Of a DNA stretch of 64,000 bases, positions 39,101 to 46,344 are shown piece by piece. Both the position numbers and the translations under genes were made by a program. Positions within the stretch are counted from its first letter, which is position 1, and the number at the start of each line of letters is the position of its first letter. The notes under the pieces are model-generated. The model searched no databases. It was not told where the DNA came from and was given only the letters and a program-made list of their open reading frames with translations. This stretch comes from Aralia elata (lineage: Eukaryota; Streptophyta; Magnoliopsida; Apiales; Araliaceae), in the NCBI GenBank assembly GCA_034770075.1, contig CM068379.1:44027130-44091129 (forward strand), read 5' to 3'.

Positions 39101-42100
39101 TGGTCAAAATAAGGTCAAGGACTTAGTTTTGGATTTCTACATAAAACACTTGACTATAAGAAAACATTAAGTAGTTGGTTAATATTAAGGCAATAGTGTT
39201 TTGGTGACTAAAGAATGGATACTAAAAGAGGATACAAAATGATGTGGTTGGTTATAATTACTGGGCCACCCACATATGGTGAATCATCAACTAATCATAT
39301 TTTGACACATCATCTTGTAAGAGTTTTTTGTATCTGTCGAACTACTCATATAATGCAGCAACCTTGATCAATAGTGATAGATAAAACAACTATGAACAAT
39401 CATGTAATGCAGATGCCTATACACAGATGTACATGTGCATAGAAAGGCATGCAAATGCATTGATGAGGACTAGAAAGCATATATGTTGTCTGTGAACATG
39501 GCCAGAGGTGATGATTGCTGGAAAAGTCAATGGATTGTTGTCAAAAAAGTGACTGGAAAATTAATTGATGGATTTTTTTGCCGGAGGTCACCAAAAGAAA
39601 ACTCGCCAGAGGTATTTTCTGACGGTTGTTGGCAGTCAAGACTGGTGGCTCTGGCGGTGGCTGACGCTTATTGGGAAGAATTAAATACATGAATTTGAGG
39701 TATTTGATTTAATCTGGGTATATGTGATGGCCCATATCCACTTATGTCTCATCATTTATGCATAATTTAGCCCACATAAGGACTACCCGTTAAAGCCCAT
39801 AAGGCATAAACCCATAACCACTCATCACTTAAGACCCCCCAAATCCGCCTAGCCCACCCATTTTGCCAGCTCTAGTTGGATTGTTTTATATTAGACAAAG
39901 GAATGATTTTTTACTTTTGGCAGGCATTGATAGTCACTTACTCAATTGATTTTACACTTCTTTGGTTGGGTGTGAGGTGCAGTCTCCCCTTATGGACTTA
40001 TCTCGGGGTTCCCCATCGTTGAGCATGTTGGGAGACTGAATTATTGGACGGCACATTCTTTTTCTTTCGGGTAGCCAGGTTGGATTGCTTTGATATGTTC
40101 TTTTTGTTGAATACTTCTTTTTCGAATAAATGATTAGATTATATGCAAAGGAGAAGAAGCAGAAAAGGTTGGGAGGACGAGAAATCCTCCTTCACAAAAC
40201 TTTGACAAGACTGCCTCCAATACATATATGTGAATCAATAATAGCTAACCCTAAACAGGCCCATGGGCCATGTGCAAAGCCTATAAAGATGCTGCTCAAG
40301 CTAGGAAGGTGATACTATGCCACAACAAATGAAAAGGAAAGGCCAACACAAAAGATATGGCCATTCCTTTCCATTCAAATGCCCCAGAGCACCGCTTAGA
40401 TAACCATATATCTAGAGGATCTTTCCTTGTTTGCAGCCCTCATAACCAGGTCATTGCTAAGAAGATCTTCAACTGCCTTGGGATGTGTCCAACACTAACA
40501 CCCCAACAAGGAACCCAGAGCCGCCATGCTGTTGATCAGTGGGAAAAAAAGTGGGACCTGGTCTAGTAAATCATCAGGCCATCACACACTCCTAACATAT
40601 ATTTGGAGGCAGAACTTACTAAGTTCTTCCTTCTTTTGGGAAAATCACTGGTACTAATTCTAAGAGCACCAAAGACCAAACAAAAGCCATGATGAAGAAA
40701 CCTCTCTTCCAAATATACGAGGCTATTGGAAATCTTTACACATAGGATTAGTGCCGACAATATTGGCGAACGGGTACTTCCATGACAAATTCTTATCGAT
40801 CATGTATCCAGAGTCACAAATCAGAAGTTGTCAAGCAAAAAGAATAATTGAGAAGGGAAATCAGAGAACCCAAATCCTTCCACCTTTCTGAAAAAAGTAA
40901 AAAGCCTCCACCTCCGCCAAATAAATATTCAAGAAATGAAGGTTACAGGAATTACAGGGGGGCAGACGCTCCTATATAATAATCAGAGGAAGGTGTTGAG
41001 GCATGATGAAAATAATAAAGGTATAAATATAAGGGAAAGAATTAAGCAAAGCAACATTCCCCTACTAGCTGTTCGCTCGAATGTTATCTCTTGCCACACT
41101 CAAAGAGGGGGGCAGGATTCAAGCCCTAGAAGAGATGTGGATTGTTTGAATCAGCTGTGTCTTTAACATCCGAACTCCTCCTTTTGTAGCTTGTAATGTA
41201 GCAGGCAATAAAATTGTCTACTCAAGATGGTGCAGCATCTGCAATAAGTTTTCTATTCTTTAACTTTCTGAAAATCACCATTTAATATTAAGGTTGTAGT
41301 TGCTCTCTCTCTCTCTCTCACACACACACTCACACTTGAAGATTTTCTTATCATTCATTTTTTTTACTTTTAACTTGAGTTGGAGCTTTATTCATTATGT
41401 GTCAGGGTGTTGGAAACAATGATGATAAGGTTCTGGTTCTTGCAGCCACCAATACTCCCTACGCCTTAGATCAGGTGAGAAATTCTGGACATCTTGCGGA
41501 CATTGGTTTGGTGTTAGGACTTGTCTATGTGCTACTTATCAAAGATACTAATGCAATTTAAGTCACAGGCCATCAGACGGCGATTTGACAAGCGCATCTA
41601 TATCCCTCTCCCAGATCTGAAGGCAAGGCAGCACATGTTCAAGGTAATGTAAAATATTTTATATGCTTCTCCCAGTATGATAAGGTGATAAGATGCCTCC
41701 AACTATATATTTCACACAATATCCTCTTTTTACTTTTTTTTCCCAACCAGGTTCATCTAGGAGACACTCCTCACAGCTTAACTGAGCGTGACTTTGAGCA
41801 ACTAGCTCGAAAAACAGAAGGTTTCTCAGGTTCAGATATATCTGTTTGTGTAAGTGTCTGGATTATAACTTCGGTAAATAGTATGCTCTGTTGTTAGTGA
41901 TGTGACCACAAACTGAAAACGGCTCCTTGTCTCGCCTCTTCTTCGTGTGGTAGGTAAACGAAGTGCTATTTGAACCTGTGCGTAAAACTCAAGATGCTCA
42001 GTTCTTCATAAAGGATTCTGACATGTGGATACCGTGTGGACCTAGACAACCTGGTGCTGTTCAGACTGATATGCAGGAGCTAGCAGCACAAGGCCTAGCT

Positions 42101-42833
42101 TCTAAGGTATGGATTGGGTGAAAAACTTTATTGGTTCAAAAAAAATATAAATATCCACATTCAGAATAAGTTCAACAACAGTTTTTACTTTTTTATAAAA
42201 AAATTAGAGTAAAAGGTTAGTTTCTAAGATTGACCTTAAATATTTGTCTAAGTTCACTTTCAAATACAAAGTGATTTTGATCAATCTAACCGTACGGATG
42301 CCAAAAGCATGCAAAAATATGAAAATGAATGAATTTTATTTGATTCAAGGTTGTGGATCACCATAATTATATGGTTTAAAATAATCAAGTCTGAGCCATA
42401 AAAAGTATACTTATTTTACACCATTATAATCATGATGCTCACCTTAAATAAATAAATAAATAAATAAGTTATATGTTTTCATATTTTTCGCACTCTCTTT
42501 GCATCCGTAAGTTGGATTGTTAAGTGAACATTAAAATCACTTTGTATTTGAACCGACTTTAGATAAATTATCTAAGGTCAACCTTAGAAACCTTTTACTC
42601 TAAATTTTATATCATGATTTTCTTTCTAGACCAAGGCAAAGTCTCGCTTTGTTCTTTATCTTAGAAGTAACTTATGGCTTATCTACTTGTAATTGACTAC
42701 GTTACAGATTCTTCCTCCTCCGATAAGCAGAACAGATTTCGACAAAGTTTTGGCAAAACAGAAGCCTACGGTAAGCAAAGGAGATCTGCAAGTTCATGAG
42801 AAATTCACGAAGGAATTTGGGGAAGACGGCTGA
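12380..42833 (+). CDS. VPS4: VPS4/SKD1-type AAA ATPase (eight coding exons, 432 aa)
   Basis: This is the ESCRT-III disassembly ATPase, which acts at the endosome/multivesicular body with LIP5 as partner. The CDS joins 12380-12851, 22020-22125, 29620-29818, 41406-41474, 41569-41643, 41751-41849, 41954-42106 and 42708-42833. All introns are GT..AG and every phase fits, giving 1299 nt, close to the plant family's usual length of about 435 aa. Domains: MIT (about 1-75, MYSNFKEQAIGYIKQAVE), an acidic linker, then the AAA core. Walker A is GPPGTGKS at 170-177. A pore loop KWMG lies at 202-205 and Walker B IIFIDE at 225-230. The sensor-1 Asn is 275 (AATN). Arg fingers are in AIRRRFDKR (286-287). The Vps4 C-terminal helix region ends KFTKEFGEDG. 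The start is the ATG at 12380, at the family's conserved N-terminus. Introns 1-3 are swollen by transposons. No disabling change was seen. Confidence 0.93.
12900..14148. other. Unassigned intronic stretch with LTR-like text
   Basis: From about 13255 the text CACACCTAGAAGAGTGGGTTG and AATAGGTGCG resembles the first bases of a common plant LTR class, and paired AGTCGACT palindromes lie at about 13326 and 13360. No second border or target duplication was found. I consider it a probable but unproven LTR remnant. It ends in a (TA)n run at 14129-14148. Confidence 0.35.
14149..14450 (+). repeat. Left terminal inverted repeat of the 6.4 kb element
   Basis: It is matched in reverse complement by about 20230-20548. 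The best block is 14149-14330: CATAGCCAACGTTG, AGTTATCCTTACAA, ATCGTGACCGT, CAAAATATCCCTCC. After this come diverged units of the form GGGCTCCACAGTATTAAATT. Confidence 0.8.
15095..16260. repeat. AT-rich fold-back palindrome, arms about 500 bp
   Basis: The left arm from about 15163 (CCCGACCCATTTGACC, then CAATTTCACCAATTAA, ACTAAAAAGTTTTAAAATTA) is repeated in reverse complement up to about 16195 (TTAATTGGTGAAATTGAGG, then GGGTCAAAATGGATCGGG). The arms may extend weakly out to 15095 and 16260. The centre holds alternating TTATTATTTTCAGGAAAAAA copies in both orientations. There is no ORF. Its structure is that of a fold-back or MITE-derived palindrome. Confidence 0.7.
16390..17725 (-). pseudogene. 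Ty1/copia pol fragment (integrase to RT start), degenerate
   Basis: On the minus strand, 17593-17408 reads TFVDDYSRVTSFYLTKNRSE and LRSDNALEY (copia integrase core). 17329-17045 reads HLINHVPSSVL and RVYGCVCFV (integrase C-terminal side). 17016-16588 is the variable linker containing IALRKGKRSCTQHP, and 16603-16394 reads NGTWELV, CKWVYIVK and QLVAKGYAQ (RT start). Each block is in a different frame or split by stops, so it is dead. No LTRs, gag or RT core (YVDD) remain. It lies within the 6.4 kb inverted-repeat structure. Confidence 0.85.
17726..18672. other. Unassigned AT-rich stretch
   Basis: No recognisable gene or terminal repeat was found between the copia fragment and the hAT-like MITE. 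The start (GTGACACCCTCAAATCC) resembles a common start of plant repeats, but no partner end was located. Confidence 0.35.
18681..19266. mobile_element. hAT-type MITE with CCTAGGCG-rich ends, 586 bp
   Basis: The termini are CAAGGTTCTAAAAGGCG on the left and, in reverse complement, CAGTGTTCTAAAAATCC on the right. The 8 bp flanks are identical, CTTAAGTT at 18673-18680 and 19267-19274, as expected of the hAT superfamily. Both ends are GC-rich with repeated GCCTAGGCG-like modules, while the core (about 18740-19120) is AT-rich. There is no transposase. Confidence 0.85.
19651..19991 (-). pseudogene. MIZU-KUSSEI1-like (DUF617) gene fragment
   Basis: The minus-strand frame of 110 codons reads LRSLINLISFP, then LPTCRWLALPSQLSITPSLG. 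This resembles the region just before the conserved VTGTLFGH block of plant MIZ1-like (DUF617) proteins. The upstream part is Ser/Thr/Asn-rich, as N-termini of this family often are. The frame then diverges (RQLVMKTHF, stop), so the conserved core domain is absent and the piece is a truncated copy. It sits next to the right inverted repeat of the 6.4 kb element, as expected of a captured fragment. The identification is by memory of the family and needs a protein search. Confidence 0.45.
19934..20258 (+). repeat. Tandem duplication, about 160 bp unit, two copies
   Basis: A segment running from TTATTGGTGTTGCTGTTGC through AAGAAGACAAGGAGAGTTAG to CTCGGAGCCCGGAAA is repeated almost unchanged from about 20098. 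The copies differ by small indels such as an extra GTT. The first copy overlaps the 5' end of the MIZ1-like fragment, so the duplication followed the capture. Confidence 0.75.
20230..20548 (-). repeat. Right terminal inverted repeat of the 6.4 kb element
   Basis: It is the reverse complement of 14149-14450. It includes three spaced units of GCAGTTTAATACTGCGGA type at about 20223-20360, then the conserved terminus to CGGTCCTC at 20548, followed by (AT)n. Confidence 0.8.
20549..21600. other. Unassigned intron 1 sequence
   Basis: No gene or transposon signature was recognised. The open frame at 21406-21627 ends in a different frame from the exon-like block that follows and has no recognised homology. 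Confidence 0.35.
21605..21805 (+). pseudogene. Exon-like open block of unknown origin in VPS4 intron 1
   Basis: After TTCTGCAATAG (a good acceptor) an open frame of about 66 codons ends at TGA 21803. It includes IFNWCTSIGMNKKD, FLSLAELFREKM and GTDPAWGGMAVVWHRLA. The composition is protein-like and GC-richer than the intron around it, and the stop is followed by 3'-UTR-like AT-rich text. I do not recognise the family. It could be the last exon of a captured gene or an alternative terminal exon. VPS4 homologues do not contain it. Confidence 0.4.
22020..22125 (+). CDS. VPS4: VPS4 exon 2 (Walker A)
   Basis: This exon completes Gly158 and runs to the first two bases of Ser193. It encodes the nucleotide-binding P-loop GPPGTGKS (170-177). 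The acceptor is TTCATCAG and the donor GTAAGA. The reading frame matches VPS4 homologues without gaps. Confidence 0.95.
23011..23161 (-). repeat. 3' LTR of the intron 2 copia element (outer border approximate)
   Basis: The block GGTTGATATATACACACAAG through ATATCTTCTAACA matches 29221-29349. On the minus strand it begins TGTTAGAAGATATGC after the purine tract. It is shorter than the right LTR because the outer 30 or so bases have diverged. Confidence 0.7.
23169..24438 (-). pseudogene. Copia reverse transcriptase and RNase H (intron 2 element)
   Basis: On the minus strand from 24438: QQLDVKNVFLHGDLKEEVYM, LYGLKQSPRAWF and AYVDDIVVTG (RT active site YVDD) in one frame. Then come frameshifted pieces at 24014-23832 (YFLGIEVARS, LLTETGM) and 23825-23643 (LIYLSHTRPDISYVV). 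RNase H follows at 23530-23169 (CDNKAVISIANDP, HIEIDRHFI, ADILTKSL). At least three frame breaks or stops separate the blocks, so no active enzyme is encoded. Confidence 0.9.
24549..25654. mobile_element. hAT-type non-autonomous element rich in ACCGG motifs, 1106 bp
   Basis: The left end is CAATGTTTTCAGACTCTGAC and the reverse complement of the right end is CATGGTTTTCAGACCCGGAC. The 8 bp flanks are ACTGTATG at 24541-24548 and ACTGTATA at 25655-25662, a one-mismatch hAT-size duplication. The terminal 120 bases on each side carry many GAACCGG, CCGGTT and GTTGAACC motifs in both orientations. The centre is AT-rich. It interrupts the copia polyprotein between integrase and RT. No transposase was seen; the ORFs inside are short. 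Confidence 0.8.
25751..27957 (-). pseudogene. Copia zinc-finger region, protease and integrase (intron 2 element)
   Basis: The frame 27957-26812 (381 codons) reads a nucleocapsid-like CGGKNHTRDRCFKLHG, a protease-like WINDTDASEHMTG where the usual catalytic DSG is altered, then integrase WHRRLGHPS, CELCELGKHKR (zinc-binding part), IIHTDMWGP and SFIDCHSRVTWIYLL. The remaining core is broken. 26635-26285 reads NRLPSRILGNKSP, RVFGCVCYVHD and CVFIGYSPTQKGYKC (C-terminal part), and 26116-25751 is the linker with IALRKGVRSCTQHP. The protease change and the frame breaks show it is inactive. Confidence 0.88.
27939..29160 (-). pseudogene. Copia gag remnant split by a hAT MITE
   Basis: 28307-27939 on the minus strand reads FLAGLNIEFDQVRAQLIGQT, a block of copia gag (DUF4219/UBN2-like). 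Gag resumes at 28895-29160 beyond the MITE. Frame breaks are present. Confidence 0.7.
28325..28886. mobile_element. hAT-type MITE of the CATAGTTGTC family, 562 bp
   Basis: The left terminus is CATAGTTGTCATGGCG and the right terminus in reverse complement is CATAGTTGTCACGGCG. The 8 bp flanks are identical, CTAAGAAC at 28317-28324 and 28887-28894. The ends are GC-rich with GTCGCC/GCCTAGGCG modules and the core is AT-rich. It lies in the gag of the copia element and is a sister of 35341-36283. Confidence 0.92.
29170..29349 (-). repeat. 5' LTR of the intron 2 copia element
   Basis: The inner border TGATGAAACTGAG (ending CATCA on the minus strand) is fixed by the adjacent primer site (minus TGGTATTAGAGCC, about 29155-29168). 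The outer border is at TCTTCTACCACA. It matches 23040-23161. Confidence 0.75.
29620..29818 (+). CDS. VPS4: VPS4 exon 3 (pore loop and Walker B)
   Basis: The first base completes Ser193, and the exon ends at Gln259 in phase 0. It encodes the pore-loop KWMGESEKLV (202-211) and Walker B IIFIDEIDSL, with Glu230 as the hydrolysis residue, then RGEGNESEASRRIKTELL. The acceptor is GCATGTAG and the donor CAG|GTATGT. Confidence 0.95.
30303..30670 (-). repeat. LTR copy 1 (3'-most) of the tandem small element
   Basis: 368 bp, from TGATGTAGGACGG to ACCGCATCA on the plus strand. Next to it lies the purine tract of the first internal region. Confidence 0.88.
30671..31661 (-). other. Internal region 1 of the tandem small element
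   Basis: On the minus strand it has an interrupted frame with EVEHIDFLMPNSIFKSKE and SFLLVSMLFPKIV, shared with internal region 2. The frames contain stops, there is no protease, RT or integrase motif, and the protein is unrecognised. It may be a decayed gag-like or captured sequence. Confidence 0.6.
31662..32037 (-). repeat. LTR copy 2 (middle) of the tandem small element
   Basis: 376 bp, starting TGATGTAGGACAAGG. It is flanked on the left by a primer site (GATATCA variant) and on the right by the purine tract, so it serves as both the 5' LTR of one unit and the 3' LTR of the next. Confidence 0.88.
32038..33022 (-). other. Internal region 2 of the tandem small element
   Basis: It is near-identical in layout to 30671-31661, including the LMPNSIFKSKE block on the minus strand at about 32220. 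Small indels and substitutions distinguish the copies. Confidence 0.6.
33023..33399 (-). repeat. LTR copy 3 (5'-most) of the tandem small element
   Basis: 377 bp. On the minus strand this is the 5' LTR, with primer site TGGTATCAAAAGCC directly downstream (33006-33020) and the CAAAG duplication on the outer side. Confidence 0.88.
33405..34250 (-). mobile_element. Older, diverged relative of the small LTR element
   Basis: The block CATTCTCCCTTCATCGG, then ACGAGTTTTAAAGTAT (33641-33690) parallels the LTR/purine-tract junction of the tandem element (CATTCTCCTCACC, ACGAG/CGAGTTTTGAAATA at 30667-30712). The rest is too diverged to delimit. A (TC)n run is at about 34100. The young copy inserted at its left side. 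Confidence 0.4.
34771..35035 (-). repeat. Solo LTR of a small retroelement, 265 bp
   Basis: It runs from TGATGGGGGACGGG to CGTCCTACATCA and is flanked by identical GTTTG at 34766-34770 and 35036-35040. Its ends resemble the TGATGTAGGAC terminus of the tandem element nearby, suggesting a related family. No PBS or PPT flanks it. The short imperfect inverted ends mean a MITE with a 5 bp duplication cannot be fully excluded. Confidence 0.7.
35341..36283. mobile_element. hAT-type MITE of the CATAGTTGTC family, 943 bp
   Basis: The left terminus is CATAGTTGTCACGGCG and the right end in reverse complement is CATAGTTGTTACGGCG. Identical 8 bp flanks TTATCTAC lie at 35333-35340 and 36284-36291. It is GC-rich at the ends and AT-rich in the core, which holds a (TA)n run at about 36087-36123 and a direct repeat of about 50 bases (GGGATACATCAAATTCC at 35911 and 35970). 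It is a longer sister of 28325-28886. Confidence 0.92.
36284..38339. other. Unassigned intron 3 sequence with repeat-like pieces
   Basis: 36478-36660 begins AGGCCTGGCAATATGAG, reminiscent of a MITE end. About 36893-37271 has loosely mirrored ends (TAGAGTTACC on the left, GGTAACACTA on the right). Neither has a verified target duplication. The ORFs at 36600, 37300 and 37948 lack recognisable homology. Confidence 0.3.
38340..38925. mobile_element. MITE-like element with CATGGTTC ends and internal repeats, 586 bp
   Basis: The left end is CATGGTTCAAAGTTGCGG and the right end in reverse complement is CATGGTTCGAAGTATCTGG. The 8 bp flanks match only partly (CATTAAGT and ATAGAAGT), so the insertion is old or the class uncertain. 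The core holds about three diverged copies, 80-90 bases each, of a unit with AACTAGGTACT and AAGTACAATTTAACTT. Confidence 0.55.
38926..41405. other. Unassigned intron 3 sequence
   Basis: 39700-39885 ends with CCCATTTTGCCAGCTCTA, resembling the terminus of a common MITE class, but no partner end is confirmed. 40130-41170 is GC-richer with several short open frames, none recognisable. A CT-rich then CA-rich simple repeat lies at about 41303-41328, shortly before exon 4. Confidence 0.3.
41406..41474 (+). CDS. VPS4: VPS4 exon 4 (sensor 1)
   Basis: 23 codons, residues 260-282, GVGNNDDKVLVLAATNTPYA then LDQ. Asn275 is the sensor-1 position. The acceptor is GTGTCAG and the donor CAG|GTGAGA. Confidence 0.95.
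41569..41643 (+). CDS. VPS4: VPS4 exon 5 (arginine fingers)
   Basis: 25 codons, residues 283-307, starting AIRRRFDKRIYIPLPD. The RRR run carries the intersubunit arginine fingers. The acceptor is GTCACAG and the donor AAG|GTAATG. Confidence 0.95.
41751..41849 (+). CDS. VPS4: VPS4 exon 6
   Basis: 33 codons, residues 308-340, VHLGDTPHSLTE through KTEGFSGSDISVC. The GFSGSD motif is the sensor-2/small ATPase domain start typical of this subfamily. The donor is TGT|GTAAGT. Confidence 0.95.
41954..42106 (+). CDS. VPS4: VPS4 exon 7 (beta domain region)
   Basis: 51 codons, residues 341-391, VNEVLFEPVRKTQDAQFF through LAAQGLASK. It covers the VPS4-specific beta insertion that binds Vta1/LIP5 in the family. 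The acceptor is GTGGTAG and the donor AAG|GTATGG. Confidence 0.94.
42207..42600. mobile_element. TA-flanked MITE in VPS4 intron 7, 394 bp
   Basis: The terminal inverted repeats are about 80 bp: GAGTAAAAGGTTAGTTTC, GATTGACCTTA and CAAATACAAAGTGATTTT on the left are mirrored on the right up to CCTTTTACTC. TA flanks both ends (42205-42206, 42601-42602), as in Stowaway/Tc1-mariner MITEs. An (AAAT)n run is in the core. Confidence 0.8.
42708..42833 (+). CDS. VPS4: VPS4 exon 8 (C-terminal helix, stop)
   Basis: 41 codons plus TGA at 42831-42833, residues 392-432, ILPPPISRTDFDKVLAKQKP through KFTKEFGEDG. The acceptor is CGTTACAG. The C-terminal Vps4 oligomerisation helix is intact. Confidence 0.95.
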   Translation: MLPPPISRTDFDKVLAKQKPTVSKGDLQVHEKFTKEFGEDG

Positions 42834-44294
42834 TTTGTTTTCTTGAATGAGAAACAAGGTCAATTAGTTGGGAGTAGGCGTATTATACATGTTTATGAGA
42901 CGTATCTTTGACTTCTACTCAGAAGGATCAATAAATTCCACCACCCCTATTATTAGGGGTAAATTACACTGTTAATATTGTTTATTTATAGTATAAAATC
43001 AAGTGGATGTTGTATAGTGAAAATGGTCATATTTTACTTTAATTAATATGATGTTTGTAAAGAATACAATGGATCATTTTACTTTGATTTTGGCTGCAAC
43101 AATGTATTTGTGGAATATTTTGCTATCTGATAAAAAATTCTGTGACTTAATTAAGAAAAATATATCCACCCCATTTACTTTATATGTGTTTTGGTGTTAT
43201 GGAAAACTGTAGGTTCCACCACCACCAGCTATTTTCCTTCAAGAAAGTTTTTCTCCCAAATTTAATCGTACCTTTTTAACATGATTTTGCTTCATGGGAA
43301 AGTTTATGCTTATTTTTCCATAAATTTTAATTTCAACCAAACACTTGCAAGAAAGTAATTTTCTTTGAAAGTTTGTGCTTATTTTTTTACAAATTATAAT
43401 TTCAACCAAACACTTGCAAGAAAGTAATTTTCTTTATTTTTTTTCTTTTCCTTTATTTTACTTTTCTTGAAAATCATTCTCTCGTACAAGATTGTCAACA
43501 TCCAACCAGAGCTCAAGTGAAACTTGAGTTCCAATAAAATAACTTATACTATCATCTCTGCATTCAACATGGTTTCCCTAGCTTTGGGACCATTTAATTT
43601 TATTCTAATACTAAATGAAGAAATTATGAGAAGCTTCATCAAGTCCTGCTTTATAAATAAATAAAGTGAAATGTTATGGTCATGTAACAAATTTATTCTA
43701 CAAAAATAGCCAATTTGTAAAATTTTACAAAAGTTCAAGTATACATTTTTTATTTTTACTATTATACTTTTGTTGTCATGTCATCATTTATAGTTTTATT
43801 ATCATGTCATCATTATTATAATAGTAACATTAAAAAATTTTATAGGCAAAAGAAGAAGAAGAAGAAGAAGAAGAAGAAGAAATGTATATTTAAACTTCTG
43901 TTGGAGGAATGGAGCATTAAAAAAAAATCATGTCATCATTTATATTCTATTTGTATAAATTTGAGAGCCCCTGGCATCATTCATAAATAAAAGCGATTGA
44001 GTAGAAAAAATAATAATAAAACAATAAGACTTGGTTTTCTTCAATACATTTTTCTTCCAGTTTACATCTAATAAACTAAATATTTATATATTTTACAAAT
44101 ATAATTAGAATCCACACATATTAGGGTATATTTATATTAAATTGTATCACTACTTCAAAATGAAAGTAATTTGACACTTGCTTAGCAATTTGATGAACAT
44201 GAGTATTTTTCATTACAATTTTAATGGTTAAGTTTTTTTGTTAAATTTTAATGATAAAAATACAATTAATAATTCTAATATTTTGGAGAATGAT
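42834..44294 (+). other. VPS4 3' UTR and downstream AT-rich spacer
   Basis: AATAAA-like signals occur near 42930 (CAATAAATTCC). The 3' end probably falls within about 43000-43100. A tandem pair of CAACCAAACACTTGCAAG segments lies at 43333 and 43404, and an (AAG)n run at 43846-43881. No further gene was seen. Confidence 0.5.
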
Positions 44295-44514
44295 TGTTGA
44301 CGCTGGGAATTATTGCCAAAAATCATCTCTTTTTAATTTTTTTGAAAAAATGGTGTTATTGGTGAGCTTTTTGGAAAAAACAACTTTTTTGACTTAGTTT
44401 TAAAGGTTGATTTTGTTGGAATTTTTTTTCGAAAATAGGTTTTTTAAAAATAAAATAAAAATAAAAATAAAACCAGGATCATCTTTATGGTTTTATGGTT
44501 TTATACGAAACAAC

Positions 44515-44571
<57 letters not shown>

Positions 44572-46344
44572 GTGTATCAAAAGTACGAATTCGTTACCTA
44601 GTGTTTGGATGGATTAACACATTTTAATATCCGTACAATCTGATCTTCCTTCCTATGGCCTTATGCTGGGAGTGTGGTCTCCAAAGCCCCTTTCTGAAAA
44701 ACCCTAACTTTGTTTTTCTTAGGCTAAAAAGAGAGAATACGAATTTTGTGTTTTCTTCTGATGGAAAAGTACCAAATTCGTTTCTGATTAATGATATATA
44801 TAATAACATTAATCTTTATCATCTATTATGAATCTGGTTCATATTAGGCTAGGAAGGGGATCTTAAGGGATTCTTTTTCTGACTCCAATACTTATCTAGA
44901 TATTATTATCCAATAATAATATTCAAAATAAATATTAATTATAATTAATTCTACTAAATAATTGTAATTGCACTTCAGTCCAGGAATTAATTAAATAAAC
45001 TCTTTACTAATAAATTGTAAATATTTCCTCTATAAATGTATATAAATATTTCAGAATCAATTAATATAATTCCGATACATTTAAACTAATTTCATAAGTT
45101 CACAATTTATCTCTATTTGATCATAAATTGATTTAACAATTAAATCAATCCTTTTAATAATAAATATTAAAAGACTCGACTAAGATTCTATGATCAATGA
45201 TAAATTATCTTATGAAAAATCTTATAGACGTTTTGACAATAATAATGTTCCTAATATTAATTAAATATATTAATCGACATTCCGAGGTATTAATTAACAC
45301 GATGTAATCTCACTCATTGGAACATCAAATTAATATATAACAATATTAAGTCCACTATTATTTCAAAATTAAGAAATTTTACAAATTAGTATTTATGTGA
45401 AAATATTTTATAAATAAAATATTGTCACATGATCCGTTTAATGCACACCGTTAATGCACTAGTACTTTAACTAGAAGTCCAACTTCTATGATCAAGATAA
45501 ATCATCTCTGTTAAAGCACTATAACCTACATGATAATATCTCCAAATTATCCTAGGTCATAAACCATTATTTCTTTATTTATATATTACATATGATTTAT
45601 ATCTTCTGTGTATAACATTTATTTATACACATAAACCATAACATATATAATATGGAGATATAAATAAACTAAATGATCATTTAATGAATGATGAATGATG
45701 TACTTTTATTAATAAATCAATGTCCAACACAAATAAATAAACATTAAATAAATAGATAAATAGGATTTTTATAGCAAAAATCCAATAGATTTTAAGGTGG
45801 GCTAATGAAATAAAGTCGTCATTTGGTATAAGTTCAAGTGGATGTACCAACTCATCCGAAATTTGAATTTTAAATATAAAAAGGCCTATTAAAATGTGAC
45901 TCCATTAAATTGGTCCGCAACCGACATATAGTTCGGATGCTTGCTTAAGCAAATGGGAATGTGTTAGGCACTCCCGACTTTTGTAAATCACAGTTACCGC
46001 TTTCCTAATCTTTTTTTAAGTTTTAAAGAATTTGTCTTGTGTGTGTTCTAAGTGTTCCGTGCCTAGATGTCTTGTGTCATTCCATTGTGCATCTGTGTTT
46101 GGGAGTCATGCATTGTGAGTGAATCCATTTTTATCTTACTAGGGTTTAATTGGGCTAAGAAGGGAGTTTTCGATTTCTGGAAAAAGTTTATTTCAAAGTT
46201 TTATCAAAGTACATTTTAGAGTTTGTTTTTAAAAGTTATATTCAAGAGTCATTTTAAAATGTGTGTTTTCAAAAATCATGTTAAAACGGGTACTTGTCGA
46301 AAGTCATTTTAAAATGTGTTTATAAAAGTTATTTGAAAATGTGT
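44295..46344 (-). repeat. Old Tat-like LTR, split by two insertions
   Basis: It begins TGTTGACGCTGGGAATTATTG at 44295 (compare TGTCGACGCCGG of the young LTRs). The LTR body resumes at about 45790 with GTGGATGTACCAACTCATCC, ATGCTTGCTTAAGC and TGTTAGGCACTCCCGA, the same landmarks as 1316-1445. It is cut at 46344 by the younger Tat element. The segment about 44400-45785 between the two parts is a later insertion. Confidence 0.65.
44400..45789. repeat. Probable solo LTR (copia-like) inside the old Tat LTR
   Basis: It is an AT-rich 1.2-1.4 kb insert that ends with TTTTTATAGCAAAAATCC near 45770, like the end of many plant copia LTRs. Borders and a target duplication could not be fixed. A (TA)n run occupies 44519-44568. 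The short ORFs here arise from the simple repeat or lack homology. Confidence 0.35.

Larger units (their letters stand above)
29819..41405 (+). other. VPS4 intron 3 (11.6 kb), transposon-rich
   Basis: The borders are GTATGT and GTGTCAG. It contains the tandem small LTR element 30303-33399, a related older remnant, solo LTR 34771-35035, hAT MITE 35341-36283, MITE-like 38340-38925, and long stretches without recognisable features. Confidence 0.85.

Noticed and set aside
39483..41170. Several 60-76 codon plus-strand frames in intron 3
   Set aside because: No homology recognised, no shared frame and no splice context. Treated as chance.
44407..44601. 64 aa plus-strand protein
   Set aside because: Tyr-Ile repeats from a (TA)n microsatellite.
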